Assembly: GCA_900320565.1 (NCBI GenBank) | Contig: ONSR01000017.1 | Location: 1 to 32,148, forward strand | DNA from: an uncultured Prevotellaceae bacterium | Lineage (GTDB): Bacteria > Bacteroidota > Bacteroidia > Bacteroidales > Bacteroidaceae | Reading direction: 5' to 3' | DNA: 32,148 nt | Shown here: positions 13,931 to 24,200 of the stretch, piece by piece | How the letters are laid out: each line of letters starts with the position of its first letter | Numbering within the stretch: the first letter of the stretch is position 1 | Program-made: the position numbers and the translations under genes | Notes under the pieces: generated by a model | Database searches by the model: none | Told to the model about the DNA's origin: nothing | Seen by the model: the letters and a program-made list of their open reading frames with translations, nothing else

Positions 13931-13932
13931 TT

Positions 13933-15012
13933 ATGAGCGTGAAACGACAAATATTATTTATAGTACTGGGTGTATTATTTGCTGGTGTCAAGGCGCAGGT
14001 GCAGGTCGATGTGAAGCTCGATTCGCTGCAGCTCTTCATCGGTCAGCAGACAGGCCTCACGCTTTCTGTCACACTTGACGCAAAGCAGAAGTTACGGATG
14101 CCCGATATCAAGAAGGGACAGGAACTGATACCCGACGTCGAAGTCGTGGAGGTTGGCAAACTCGATACTGCTTTTCTCAACGATGGCAAACGCATGACGG
14201 TCAGTCAGGCCTACACTATCACGGCTTGGGACAGTGCATTCTATTACCTGCCGCCCATGCAGGTGATGGTCGATACCACACATTATGAGTCGAAGAGCCT
14301 TGCGCTGAAAGTCTATACAGTCGATGTCGATACGCTCCACCTCGACCAGTTTTTCCCGCCAAACGACATCATGGAGCTGCCCTTCCTATGGGAGGAGTGG
14401 CGCATGGTAGTGTTTGGAAGCCTCTTGTTCCTACTGATGCTTGTCTGCATCGCATACCTCTGGTATCACGTCAAGCACGGAAAGCCCATCGTTCGCTTCA
14501 TCCGCAGGAAGAAGAAACTTCCACCTCATCAAGTCGCAATGGACGAGATAGAGCGCATCAAGAGCGAGCGGAAGTGGGCAGAAGAAGACAGCAAGGAGTA
14601 TTATACCTTGCTGACCGACACCCTGCGCAACTATATTCGTGACCGCTACGGATTCAACGCGATGGAGATGACCTCGAGCGAAATCATCGAACGTCTCATT
14701 TCGGAGAACAACGAAGAGGCACTCGACGAACTGCGCGAGATATTCCGCACCGCTGACCTCGTCAAGTTTGCGAAGTGGAGCACGCTCATCAACGAGAACG
14801 ATGCCAACCTTGTTGCAGCCGTAGAATATGTCAATCAAACGAAGATAGAACCTGATCCGAATGCTAAGCCCGAACCTGAAATCATCAAGGAGACTGACCA
14901 GAAGCGACTCACGCAAGTGAAGATAATGCGTGTGGCAATGATAGTTTTGGGTGTTCTCTCTGTGGTTTTGCTGGCTTGGATAATCTGGCGTTCGGCAGAC
15001 CTTTTAATGTAA
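13933..15012 (+). CDS. Bat operon membrane protein, BatD-like outer part
   Basis: A 359-residue protein with signal peptide MSVKRQILFIVLGVLFAGVK, then a beta-rich extracytoplasmic domain of about 130 residues similar in style to the N-terminal repeats of BatD (DVKLDSLQLFIGQQTGLTLS). A membrane helix follows at about 157-177 (VVFGSLLFLLMLVCIAYLW), then a charged cytoplasmic helical domain (about 185-325), and a last membrane helix near the C-terminus (VAMIVLGVLSVVLLAWIIW). ATG 13933 was chosen because it opens the signal peptide. It lies between DUF58 and batA, where Bacteroidales operons usually hold a protein of this kind without an accepted name. Its function is not known; participation in the Bat membrane complex is inferred. 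Confidence 0.75.
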   Translation: MSVKRQILFIVLGVLFAGVKAQVQVDVKLDSLQLFIGQQTGLTLSVTLDAKQKLRMPDIKKGQELIPDVEVVEVGKLDTAFLNDGKRMTVSQAYTITAWDSAFYYLPPMQVMVDTTHYESKSLALKVYTVDVDTLHLDQFFPPNDIMELPFLWEEWRMVVFGSLLFLLMLVCIAYLWYHVKHGKPIVRFIRRKKKLPPHQVAMDEIERIKSERKWAEEDSKEYYTLLTDTLRNYIRDRYGFNAMEMTSSEIIERLISENNEEALDELREIFRTADLVKFAKWSTLINENDANLVAAVEYVNQTKIEPDPNAKPEPEIIKETDQKRLTQVKIMRVAMIVLGVLSVVLLAWIIWRSADLLM

Positions 15013-15025
15013 GACATTGAGCATT

Positions 15026-16024
15026 ATGACATTTGAAAACCCACTATATCTGCTTCTGTTGCTTCTGACGATACCTTACGTTGTCTGGTATTGGTTCAGG
15101 TATAAGGCTTCGACGCCTTCCATCCGAGTTAGCAGCACAGAGGCTATGTTCCAGGCTCCCAAGAGTCTGAGGCAGAGATTACTGCATTTGCCGCTTCTCT
15201 TGAGACTTGCCTGCTATGCACTTGCCGTGATTGCTTTGGCTCGTCCGCAGACCTCGAACAGCTGGAGCAGCAAGCATACCGAGGGCATAGACATCATGCT
15301 TTGTATGGACGTCAGCACCAGTATGTTGGCCGAAGACCTGAAGCCCAACCGCATCGAGGCAGCCAAGAATGTTGCCCTCGAGTTCATCAGCGGCCGTCCT
15401 GACGACAACATCGGCCTCACGCTCTTTGCCGGAGAGGCCTACACACAATGCCCCATGACTGTTGACCACGCAGTTCTCCTGAACTTGCTGAACAGCACGA
15501 AGGTCGATATGGCACAGCGAGGTCTCATCGAAGACGGTACTGCGATAGGCATGGGCATGGCAAATGCTTTGTCGCGACTCAAGGACAGCAAGGCGAAGAG
15601 CAAGGTCATCATCTTGCTCACGGACGGCTCCAACAATTGCGGACAAATTAGTCCGAACACGGCAGCCGACATCGCGAAGAGCTTCGGCATACGCGTCTAT
15701 ACCATCGGCGTCGGCACAAACGGCACGGCTCGCTATCCTTGGCCCGTTGGCGGACGCATAGAATACGTCAATGTACCTGTGGAGATTGACACGAAGACGC
15801 TCGCCACGATTGCCCGCAAGACAGATGGCGAGTTCTATCGCGCCACGAACAATCAGAAGTTGCACGAAGTCTATCAGGAAATCGACAAGTTGGAGAAGAC
15901 CAAGATGAACGTCCGGCAGTACTCCAAACGCTACGAAGCCTACGGCATGTTCCTGCTTGCCAGCGTCCTCTGCCTCTTGCTCGAAATCCTGCTGAGGAAC
16001 ACCATATTGAAGAAGATACCATAA
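15026..16024 (+). CDS. batA: BatA, vWA-domain membrane protein
   Basis: A 332-residue protein with two N-terminal membrane helices (LYLLLLLLTIPYVVWYWF and LLLRLACYALAVIALARP), an extracytoplasmic vWA domain with the MIDAS motif DVSTSMLAED and TDGSN, and a C-terminal helix (YGMFLLASVLCLLLEILL). This is the standard layout of BatA. ATG 15026 (MTFENPLYL) was preferred to TTG 15017. BatA and BatB are thought to form a complex that protects cells from oxidative or envelope stress. The upstream gap is 13 bp. The downstream gap holds a palindromic element and a heptamer repeat. Confidence 0.9.
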   Translation: MTFENPLYLLLLLLTIPYVVWYWFRYKASTPSIRVSSTEAMFQAPKSLRQRLLHLPLLLRLACYALAVIALARPQTSNSWSSKHTEGIDIMLCMDVSTSMLAEDLKPNRIEAAKNVALEFISGRPDDNIGLTLFAGEAYTQCPMTVDHAVLLNLLNSTKVDMAQRGLIEDGTAIGMGMANALSRLKDSKAKSKVIILLTDGSNNCGQISPNTAADIAKSFGIRVYTIGVGTNGTARYPWPVGGRIEYVNVPVEIDTKTLATIARKTDGEFYRATNNQKLHEVYQEIDKLEKTKMNVRQYSKRYEAYGMFLLASVLCLLLEILLRNTILKKIP

Positions 16025-16028
16025 AAGC

Positions 16029-16056
16029 AGACCCCCCGACCCCCTTTAGGGGGAGA
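16029..16056. repeat. GC-rich palindromic element between batA and batB
   Basis: The hairpin ccccct-tt-aggggg (16040-16053), preceded by accccccgac, closely matches the style of the element inside the thioredoxin-like gene (1146-1216). It lies 5 bp after the batA stop and has no T-run, so it does not look like a terminator. Confidence 0.7.
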
Positions 16057-16058
16057 AA

Positions 16059-16094
16059 TAAATAGTAAATCGTAAATAGTTAAATCGTAAATTA
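16059..16094 (+). repeat. Heptamer repeat before the batB-batC gene
   Basis: The words TAAATAG and TAAATCG alternate four times with one extra T after the third, and a TAAATTA closes the run. It ends 5 bp before the ATG at 16100. Confidence 0.75.
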
Positions 16095-16099
16095 TCTCG

Positions 16100-17803
16100 A
16101 TGTTTCGCTTTGAAAGTCCACAATATTTGTACTTGTTGTTAGTGCTCGTGGCATTGGCAGCTATACATTATTATATTATATATAAGAAGAAAAGGCAGGT
16201 GAAACGCTTCGGCGACCCTGAGCTGACCAGGCAACTCTTCCTTGGTGTCTCGCGTTGGAGACCTGAGGTGAAGTTCTGGATTACGATGCTTGCCCTTGCA
16301 TCCTTCATCGTCGCTTTGGCTCGTCCGCAGTTCGGAACTCGCCTCGACACACGTGAACGCACGGGCATAGAGGCAATTATCGCGCTCGACGTCAGCAATT
16401 CCATGCTTGCCGAAGACGTGAAGCCCAACCGTTTGGAAAAGGCAAAGATGATGGTCAGCAACATGGTGGACGGCATGAGGGACGACAAGATCGGCCTGAT
16501 TGTCTTTGCCGGCCAGGCCTTCGTGCAGTTGCCAATCACCAGCGACTACGTGAGTGCCAAGATGTTCCTCGAGACCATCTCACCTTCGATGATGAGTGTT
16601 CAGGGTACAGACATTGCGGAAGCCATCAACCTTTCGATGCGTAGCTTCACACAGCAAGAAGACGTCTCCAGAGCCATCTTCGTGATAACCGATGGCGAGG
16701 ACAACGAAGCTCGAGGTGTTGAGGCTGCGAAACAGGCTGCTTCAAAAGGCGTCCGCGTCTATGTTTTGGGCATCGGCAATCCCGGCGGAGCACCCATTCC
16801 CATCCCAGGCACCGGTCAGTATATCATCGACGACGAGGGCAACACAGTCGTTTCGAGGTTGAGCGAGGAGATGTGTCGCGAGATAGCGACGGCCGGAAAC
16901 GGCTCCTACATCTACGTTGACAACAGTAGTTCGGCTCAGAAGAAGCTGTCGGAGCAGGTTGACCGACTGGCCAAAGCCAAGATGGAGAGCCAGATCTACA
17001 GCGAATATGACGAGCAGTTCCAGGGGTTCGTCCTCATCGGCATCCTGCTTTTGCTGCTCGACGTCTTCCTTCTCGAAAGGGAAAGCAAATCGACTTGGCT
17101 TAGCAACCTCTTCCGCAGAGGACGCCCAGCAGCCGCACTCTTCCTGTTGATTTTCAGCATATCGGCAATGGCTCAGACCGACAGAGACTATATTCGCCGC
17201 GGTAATCGCCTGATGCGTGACAGCGTTTACGACAAGGCTCAGGTCGAATATCAGAAGGCAATCGAGAAGGACAACACGAATCCCATCTCGCACTTCAACC
17301 TCGGAAATGCTCTTCTCTATCAGAACAAAGCCGAAGACGCCATGAAGGAGTACGAGACGGCGGCTCGATTGGAGAAGGACAAGACGCGTCTGGCTCAGAT
17401 TTATCACAATATGGGCGTCGTCCTGCAAAGTGCCAAACAGTTCGACAAGGCAGTAGCTTGCTACAGGAACTCCCTGCGAAACGACCCGACTAATGATGAG
17501 ACGCGCTACAACTACGCCTTGAGTCTCTTCCAACTTAAGAAGAATCAAGGAGGTCAGGACAATCAGGATCAGCAGAAGGACGACAAGGGTCAGGACGAGA
17601 AGAAAGAGCAAGAACAGCAGCAACAGAAACAAGAACAAGATAAGAAAGACGAGCAGCAGCAACAACCTCAGCCAGAGCAAATGAGTCGCGAAAACGCCGA
17701 ACAGATGCTGAATGCCGCGATGCAGGACGAGAAAGCTACTCAGGAAAAGATTCAGAAAGCACAACAAAAACGTCAGCAAAAACAGTTGCAGAAACAATGG
17801 TAA
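16100..17803 (+). CDS. batB: BatB-BatC fusion: vWA membrane protein plus TPR protein
   Basis: A 567-residue protein that joins two usually separate Bat proteins. Residues 1-330 are BatB: membrane helices near 8-27 and 55-75, a vWA domain with MIDAS motif DVSNSMLAED and TDGEDNEA, and a closing helix (GFVLIGILLLLLDVFLL). Residues 345-365 (RRGRPAAALFLLIFSISAMA) look like a former BatC signal peptide, now an internal span. TPR repeats follow (about 370-475; RRGNRLMRDSVYDKAQVEYQ and NPISHFNLGNALLYQNKAED), then a tail of about 90 residues composed largely of Gln, Lys, Glu and Asp. The reading frame is open throughout, so the fusion is real in this sequence. If the internal span inserts, the topology would place the TPR domain outside the cytoplasm. 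Confidence 0.9.
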   Translation: MFRFESPQYLYLLLVLVALAAIHYYIIYKKKRQVKRFGDPELTRQLFLGVSRWRPEVKFWITMLALASFIVALARPQFGTRLDTRERTGIEAIIALDVSNSMLAEDVKPNRLEKAKMMVSNMVDGMRDDKIGLIVFAGQAFVQLPITSDYVSAKMFLETISPSMMSVQGTDIAEAINLSMRSFTQQEDVSRAIFVITDGEDNEARGVEAAKQAASKGVRVYVLGIGNPGGAPIPIPGTGQYIIDDEGNTVVSRLSEEMCREIATAGNGSYIYVDNSSSAQKKLSEQVDRLAKAKMESQIYSEYDEQFQGFVLIGILLLLLDVFLLERESKSTWLSNLFRRGRPAAALFLLIFSISAMAQTDRDYIRRGNRLMRDSVYDKAQVEYQKAIEKDNTNPISHFNLGNALLYQNKAEDAMKEYETAARLEKDKTRLAQIYHNMGVVLQSAKQFDKAVACYRNSLRNDPTNDETRYNYALSLFQLKKNQGGQDNQDQQKDDKGQDEKKEQEQQQQKQEQDKKDEQQQQPQPEQMSRENAEQMLNAAMQDEKATQEKIQKAQQKRQQKQLQKQW

Positions 17804-17828
17804 AACGTGGCAGTTCAAAACTACTGCA

Positions 17829-17902
17829 GTGAAGTTGCCCAACTTCACACGTTAACTTTGCAAACTTCACACGTGAAGTTTACCAACTATTCACGTTAAG
17901 AT
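17829..17902. repeat. 22-bp dyad array C between batB-batC and batD
   Basis: Units start AACT at 17819, 17841, 17863 and 17885, 22 bp apart. The arms are AAGTT/AACTT, separated alternately by 4-nt (gccc, tgca, tacc) and 8-nt (cacacgtt, cacacgtg, ttcacgtt) spacers. Two units form clean hairpins: gtgaagtt-gccc-aacttcac (17829-17848) and aaacttcac-ac-gtgaagttt (17862-17881). Dyad centres lie at 17838.5, 17849.5, 17860.5, 17871.5 and 17882.5. TAACTTTG at 17853-17860 inside the array matches a -7 box, but no good -33 box is 19-21 nt upstream. Confidence 0.85.
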
Positions 17903-17919
17903 GAAAGAGACTCCATAAG

Positions 17920-19764
17920 ATGAAAAGACTTTACACGATACTCACTCTTCTAATTCTTGCGTTAAGTCCTGTCTTTCCGCAAGTTACGCTTAAAGTCCAG
18001 GCTCCTTCCCAAGCCGAAGTAGGCCAGAGAATCCGCATCAGTTATGTGGCCAACACGCAGGACATCGAAGATTTCCAGGTCGGCAACTTCGAGGGCTTCA
18101 ACGTTCTTTATGGTCCCAGCACCAGTCGATCGAGCAACATCTCGATTATGAACGGCCGCACAACCCAGAGCAGTACGGTAACCTTTACTTATACCGTCGT
18201 ACCCACTTCTGAAGGTACTCTCAAAGTGCCTGCAGCAACCATCAAGGTCGATGGAAAGTCCGTCAAGAGCGGAACAGCTAGCATCGAAGTGCTGCCAGCA
18301 AGTCAGCAACACAGTCAGCAACCTCAGAACCAACAGCAAGGCGGCAATTCTCGCCAAGGGCGTCAGCAACAGAGCGCTGCCAGCTCCGGCCAGATAAGCG
18401 GAAGCGACCTCTATATGAGCGTTACAGCTAACCGCAAGAAAATTTATGAGCAGGAAGCTGTGATGCTGACTTACAAGCTCTACACGCTGGTGAACATCCA
18501 ACAAATCTCTGGCGATATGCCTCAGATAGACGGTTGTCACGTTCAGGAACTCGAGCGTTCTGCACAAATGTCACTCAAGTACGAACGCGTCAACGGCAGG
18601 AACTACGGCACAGCCGTCTGGAAGCAGTATGTCGTCTTCCCGCAGAAGACGGGCAAGATAAAGATTCCCAGCATCACATTCGACACGCAAGTCGAGGTGC
18701 AAAATCACTCGATGGACCCCTTCGACATCTTCTTCGGCGGCGGAAGTCTCTCGCAGATGGTCCGCAAACAAATCGTCGCTCCGGCTGTTGAGATTGACGT
18801 AATGCCCCTCCCAATGCCGAAGCCCGACAACTTCTCAGGTGCCGTCGGTAAGTTCACGGTGTCTGCCACTTTGACGCCAGACCAGGTGAACGCCAACGAT
18901 GCTGCAACCCTTCGACTCGTCGTCTCAGGTCAGGGCAACATGAAACTCATGAAAGCCCCGACTGTTCGATTCCCTCAGGACTTCGAAGTCTATGACCCCA
19001 AGGAGAACAACAAAACGACAAATACGTCGACGGGAGCAAAGGGAAATATCATTTACGACTATGTCGTAGTGCCCCGTCACGGCGGGAAATTCTCGATTCC
19101 ACCGGTTGAATTCTGCTATTTCGACCCAGAACAGGAACGTTATAACACAGTTCGAACAGACTCTTTCCACCTTGCAGTTGCCAAAGCAAAAGGTCAACCT
19201 GTCGCCTACACTCGTGAACAAGAAGATCTTAACGTGCTGAGTAATGACATTCGCTTCATCAAGTTGGGCGAATACACCAGCGAGGACGAGGATGACTTCT
19301 TTGGAACTTCTTCATATTGGGTCACTTATCTGCTCCTCTTCCTTGCCTTTATCGTTGCCTTCCTTTGGTTGAGACATCAACAGAAACTCAATCCGAACTC
19401 TTGGAGCGTGAAAGGAAAGAAGGCAGGCAAAGTGGCATCTCGCCGACTGAAACAGGCTTCGAAACTTATGCACGCCAAGGACGATGCCGCTTTCTACGAC
19501 GAGGTGATGCGCGCGCTGCTCGGCTATGCAGGCGATAAGTTGTCCCTCCCGACCAATGAACTCAACAAGGAGAACGTCATTTCTGGCCTCACATCGAGAG
19601 GAGTGGAACAGGAAGTTGTCGATTCCTTCATTGCAGTCCTGAGCGATTGCGAGTTCGCTCGATATGCTCCGACTGCCGATGCAAACCTTGCAAAAGAGAA
19701 GATATATCAGCAGGCTTCAGATGTGATTACGCAGATGAACGCTTCGCTCAAGTCACATAAATAA
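17920..19764 (+). CDS. batD: BatD, oxygen-tolerance protein
   Basis: A 614-residue protein with signal peptide [20 protein letters not shown], then beta-rich BatD repeats in the periplasm ([60 protein letters not shown]), a Gln/Ser/Gly-rich linker at about 128-160, one membrane helix at about 467-485 ([20 protein letters not shown]), and a cytoplasmic helical C-terminus of about 125 residues. This is the family pattern (BatD_Pfam DUF). BatD is thought to be the adaptor that carries the vWA proteins in the Bat complex. The upstream gap of 116 bp is occupied by a 22-bp dyad array. batE follows after 13 bp. Confidence 0.92.
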   Translation: MKRLYTILTLLILALSPVFPQVTLKVQAPSQAEVGQRIRISYVANTQDIEDFQVGNFEGFNVLYGPSTSRSSNISIMNGRTTQSSTVTFTYTVVPTSEGTLKVPAATIKVDGKSVKSGTASIEVLPASQQHSQQPQNQQQGGNSRQGRQQQSAASSGQISGSDLYMSVTANRKKIYEQEAVMLTYKLYTLVNIQQISGDMPQIDGCHVQELERSAQMSLKYERVNGRNYGTAVWKQYVVFPQKTGKIKIPSITFDTQVEVQNHSMDPFDIFFGGGSLSQMVRKQIVAPAVEIDVMPLPMPKPDNFSGAVGKFTVSATLTPDQVNANDAATLRLVVSGQGNMKLMKAPTVRFPQDFEVYDPKENNKTTNTSTGAKGNIIYDYVVVPRHGGKFSIPPVEFCYFDPEQERYNTVRTDSFHLAVAKAKGQPVAYTREQEDLNVLSNDIRFIKLGEYTSEDEDDFFGTSSYWVTYLLLFLAFIVAFLWLRHQQKLNPNSWSVKGKKAGKVASRRLKQASKLMHAKDDAAFYDEVMRALLGYAGDKLSLPTNELNKENVISGLTSRGVEQEVVDSFIAVLSDCEFARYAPTADANLAKEKIYQQASDVITQMNASLKSHK

Positions 19765-19777
19765 TCAAGAAATCACG

Positions 19778-20533
19778 ATGAAACCGTATATTATTATATT
19801 TGTCCTTGCCTTCATTTCTCTTTCGTCCTTTGCTGCGACTCCCATAGAAATGAAGACTCTGGCCGATAGCGCTTATGTACAAGGTGATTATGAAAAGGCC
19901 GTTAATCTTTATGGCAAGTTGGTCAAGCAGAATCCCAATGCAGAGGTCTTCTATAACCTGGGTTGTGCTTACTATCGTCTCGATGATATTGCTCACAGTG
20001 TTCTTTGGTTTGAGCGTGCCTTGAAACTTGATCCAAGCAACAAAGATGTGCTCTTCAACCTCGAACTGGCTCGCACAAAGACCATCGACAAGATTATCCC
20101 GCAGCATGAATTCATTCTGTTTACCTACTTTCGTAGCATGACGAACTGGTTCTCGATGCGTACGTGGACCATTGTTGGCTTGCTTTCCTTCATCATTATG
20201 CTAGTATGCTTGCTTCTTTTCTGGGCTTCCGGCAGCTTACTTGTGCGAAAACTAGCCTTTTCATCGGCAGTCTTGCTCCTGTTTGTTTCTGTAATTTCCA
20301 ATGTATGTGCCATGAAGCAGAGAGATTTTAAACAAGTCCATACAAGCGGAATTATTATTGTACCAGCCGTAACAGTCAAGAGCACACCAGCCGATAACGG
20401 CAATGACCTTTTCGTCCTTCATGAGGGAAGTAAGGTTGAAATACTAGACAGTAGCCTTAAAGAATGGTGCGAGGTGAGCATTGCCGACGGCAAGCAGGGC
20501 TGGATTCCTAAAAAGAGTTTCGATCTCATATAA
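19778..20533 (+). CDS. batE: BatE, TPR and SH3-like membrane protein
   Basis: A 251-residue protein: signal peptide ([20 protein letters not shown]), two or so TPR repeats at about 25-105 ([40 protein letters not shown]), two membrane helices at about 130-150 and 157-178, and a C-terminal SH3-like domain at about 190-251 ([39 protein letters not shown]). This order is typical of BatE, the last member of the aerotolerance operon. The protein probably sits in the inner membrane with TPR and SH3-like parts outside. The PAP2 gene follows after 35 bp without a visible terminator. Confidence 0.92.
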   Translation: MKPYIIIFVLAFISLSSFAATPIEMKTLADSAYVQGDYEKAVNLYGKLVKQNPNAEVFYNLGCAYYRLDDIAHSVLWFERALKLDPSNKDVLFNLELARTKTIDKIIPQHEFILFTYFRSMTNWFSMRTWTIVGLLSFIIMLVCLLLFWASGSLLVRKLAFSSAVLLLFVSVISNVCAMKQRDFKQVHTSGIIIVPAVTVKSTPADNGNDLFVLHEGSKVEILDSSLKEWCEVSIADGKQGWIPKKSFDLI

Positions 20534-20568
20534 AGTTAACAGCCCTTCAAACTAGCAAAACTGGTAAC

Positions 20569-21267
20569 ATGATAGAACAGATAGTCCAATGGGATAAAGA
20601 ACTTCTCGTCGCTCTGAACGGTTCTTCCTCTCTATTCCTCGATGGTGTTATGATGACAATCACCAAAACAACCACGTGGATTCCTCTGTTTGCATGTTTG
20701 CTTTATGCTGTCGTTAGGAACAATACCTGGCGTCGTAGTTTCTTAATTATTGCAGTTATTGCATTGCTCTTGATACTTGCTGACCAGTTTGCTAACACCT
20801 TCTGCAAGCCATATTTCCACAGGTTGCGCCCATCGCAAAGCCCCGATCTGGCCAATGTAATCGACCTCGTCAATGGCTATCGTTGTGGGCTTTATGGCTT
20901 CATCTCCAGTCATGCAGCCAATACTTTCAGCGTGAGTGTCTTTTTCATGCTTCTGTTTCGCGACAAGAGAATAAACCTTTTGTTACCTGTTTGGCCGTTA
21001 CTTGCCAGTTATAGCCGCTTGTATTTGGGCGTTCATTATCCGCTCGACATAGTAGCAGGAACGTTGTGGGGCATTTTTTGTGGTGTGTTGGTATATGGAT
21101 TTTTTCGTTGGGCCAGCTTGCGCTTCTGTCCCCAAGTCTGCATGAGTTCTTCTTTGTGTACCTCGACAGGCTACAGGCGCTCTGACATAACCCCAATCCT
21201 TCTGGTCTTCCCTCTTATATTCATCTATATCACCATCAGAGCGACATTGTTTGCTTTCACATATTAA
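20569..21267 (+). CDS. PAP2-family membrane phosphatase
   Basis: A 232-residue polytopic membrane protein of the type 2 phosphatidic acid phosphatase family. The three catalytic motifs are visible: KPYFHRLRP (Lys80 to Pro88, KX6RP), SSHAA with His115 (the family has PSGH), and SRLYLGVHYPLD with the nucleophile-activating pair His156 and Asp160. About five membrane helices surround them. Such enzymes dephosphorylate lipid phosphates; in Bacteroidetes likely substrates are undecaprenyl diphosphate or phosphatidylglycerol phosphate, but the sequence alone does not decide. It lies between batE and the kinase gene, with 9 bp to the latter. Confidence 0.9.
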   Translation: MIEQIVQWDKELLVALNGSSSLFLDGVMMTITKTTTWIPLFACLLYAVVRNNTWRRSFLIIAVIALLLILADQFANTFCKPYFHRLRPSQSPDLANVIDLVNGYRCGLYGFISSHAANTFSVSVFFMLLFRDKRINLLLPVWPLLASYSRLYLGVHYPLDIVAGTLWGIFCGVLVYGFFRWASLRFCPQVCMSSSLCTSTGYRRSDITPILLVFPLIFIYITIRATLFAFTY

Positions 21268-21276
21268 TGAAGTCCT

Positions 21277-24200
21277 ATGAAAGCCAAAATTATCCTTTTC
21301 ACCGCCATTATTGCCTTCATTGCCTGTTCGTCAGTCGATGAAAACAGTAATGCTGTGAGGGAAAATGATTTGGCTTATCGTCTGCGCTATTCAGATATCT
21401 CTGCTTCATTACAGGCTGCACAGAAGGCCTACACCTGTTCTTCAGGTAATTCTGACGATAAGGCTGAGGCTCTCAACAACATGGCATATGTTGCTTATCA
21501 GCAGATGCGCTATGATCAGTCCCTTCATCTCCTGCAACATGTTTATGGCTTCAGCCGAAACCAACTTGAGCTTCTTTGTGCCGATGTGCTGACGATGAAG
21601 GTGATGCAACGTATAGGTCGAGGTAAATCGTTCTTCGATGCTCGCCTTCGTGCCCAGAAACGCCTCAGCCGTATCCTCTCTGAGGAAGACAATCTTACTG
21701 AACGGCAAAATCGTCGTCTCCATTATGCTTTGACCGAGCTTCATATCGTGGCTTCTACCTATTATTATTATCTCGGTCAGGACAGTGCAGCTATCAGCGA
21801 GATTCAGGAAGCTGTTCAATATGTGAACCTTGAGACCGATACGACGCAATGGCTTTACTATCATTATATGTTGGGTAGCGGCGGACTCGTTGACGGCACT
21901 CCGGAGGAAGTGACTATTACGGAGTTCAATCACCTTTTTCGCGTCTATACACTTGCGAAAGCTAATCACTTCACGTATTTTGAAGCAAATGCATTGCAGT
22001 CGCTTTCAGCAATAGTTGCTGACTCGGCTCGAGCAAATTTGGTAAAACAGCAACGCATAGATGCCTATAGCTACCTTTTTGGAGAGCACCTGCGCTGGCA
22101 GTCCGACAGCACACTTTCGTTGCGACACCAGTTTGCAGCAGCCCTGTCGCATCACTCGATTGCTCTCTTCCAGCAGTATCACGACCTTTTCCAGACGGCG
22201 TGTGCAATGAGAACGTTGGGTGAGGTGTATTTTACAGCCGAACATTATGATGAGGCTCTCAAGAGTTTCCGCAAGGCGTTGCATCTCGCTTCTGACTTCA
22301 GAAGGTCGCCTTATCAGGTAACTCCCTGGTTGGCAGGCATTCACGAGAACCTCAGCCTTACTTACAGCGCCTTGGGCGACAAGTTGAGTGCCGATAACCA
22401 TCGTAATGTCTATCTCGATTTGCTTGATGAATCCAGACAGAACAAAGAACTTGACAGTCGAAAGGCTTTGCTGAAGCAAGAAGCAAAAGGCGAACGGATA
22501 CAGTTCTTTTTGCTGTTGTCGCTTGTCTTTTTAATCGTCGTTCTTTCTATATTATATTATAGGCAGCTAAAACGCCGTTCACTCTCCTTTGAGAAACAAG
22601 TGCGTGAGATTGCTTCCAGTGAAGACTGTAAACAGGCAGAACATCAGTTGCAGAAGCTATTGCAGGATAGCGAAGAGCGTTTAGATGAGAGTAGGGAGGA
22701 GAGTGAAGTCGTGCAGCAACGGATCCTTAACGAGCAAAAGCGACACATCCTTCAGCGCACAAAGTTGTCCGTAGTCTATGCCATCATACCATACTTGGAC
22801 AGAGTCATTGCCGAAGTTAAAAAGCTCGATGAAATGGGAGAAAATGTTTCAGAGCGTCTTTCCTATATTCAGGAGTTGTGCTCTGGCATGATGACCATCA
22901 ACGACCGACTTACTTCGTGGATTCAGATGCAACAGGGAAAGCTCAGTCTTCAAGTTTCGCGATTCCCACTTAAAGACATCTTCGAGGTTATCTCGATGCA
23001 GCAATATGCTTTTGCCCAGCAACAACTCACGCTTGAGGTGCCTGAGACAGGCCTTCAGGTCAAAGCCGACAAAGCACTTACTCTCTTTATGGTCAACACG
23101 CTTGTCGACAATGCTCGTAAGTTCACTCCTGCAGGAGGTAATGTAACGATTTTGGCCGATTCTATCGATGATTTTGTGGAGATCAGTGTTTGTGACACAG
23201 GTGTAGGTCTCTCGCAAGAAGATGTACAAACTCTTAACGACAGCAAGGTTTATGACCCGAATCGTATTGGTATGAAGAACGCGAGCAAGGGCTTTGGCTT
23301 TGGTATCATGAATTGTAAGGGTATTATCAACAGTTACAAGAAACTTTCTTCCCTTTTCAATGTCTGTGACTTCGGCGTCGAGAGTCAAGAGGGACAAGGA
23401 AGCCGCTTCTGGTTCCGCTTACCCAGAGTTTTGCCTTTGCTCTTTTTCTTTGTGTCTAACCTTTTTACTCAAGCAACTCCGCAGCGTTGTTATGAACTAT
23501 TTGATTCTACCTATAGTGCAAATGTGCAAGGCCGATATGTTGATGCTTGGCTTTATGCCGATAGTGCCATCAATATGGCCGGGGTGCCAGTCGATACTAT
23601 TTTGCTAGTATCTCTGTATAATGAGCAAGCTATTGCTGCTCAGGCTCTTGGTGAATGGGACGCATACCGTGAGAGCAATGCTGAATGTGTTCGCTTGCAT
23701 CGCCTTTTCAGTTCCGACCACTCGCTTGCTTCCGATTGTCAGCAACTTGAAAAGATGAACGAAGATTCGCACGTTCTTTACGTCCTGATAGTCTTGTCGC
23801 TTATTGCTTCTCTTGCCTTATTTTATAGGGTTGTGCTTCGCCATCGTCTTCGCCATCGCGCTTCGCTCGACGACCTTTATCAAAGGCTTACATCCGTTCT
23901 CCGTTCTTTCCCTGAAAATGCAGAGACTTTAGTTGATGAATTAAAGAATATAAGTCACAATTTTGACCAAGCTCAGCTACGTCAACCTGTGCTCGAACTT
24001 CGTCAAAAGTTTGCTTCATCTTTGGCGATATTGCAAGAAACTAACGGTTTCATCGAAGATTTAGTTGAGAAAACGCAGAAGCAATGCTTTGAGCATGATC
24101 GCTTGTATGTGATGAATCAGATACTCGATAATTCGTTGAGCACCATCAAACACGAGACGATGTATTTCCCTTCACGCATCAAGCAATTGACTGATGATAT

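Noticed and set aside
16029-16056. Terminator between batA and batB-batC
   Set aside because: The hairpin is strong but there is no T-run after it, and it matches the dispersed palindromic element style.
16742-17848. A 368-codon open frame on the minus strand opposite the batB-batC fusion
   Set aside because: It is very Leu-rich, has no recognisable domain, and mirrors the Gln/Lys/Glu codons of the real gene. The plus strand has clear BatB and TPR motifs.
20534-20568. Inverted gttaac/ggtaac words before the PAP2 gene
   Set aside because: They are 28 bp apart, short and imperfect, and do not fit the 22-bp class or a promoter.
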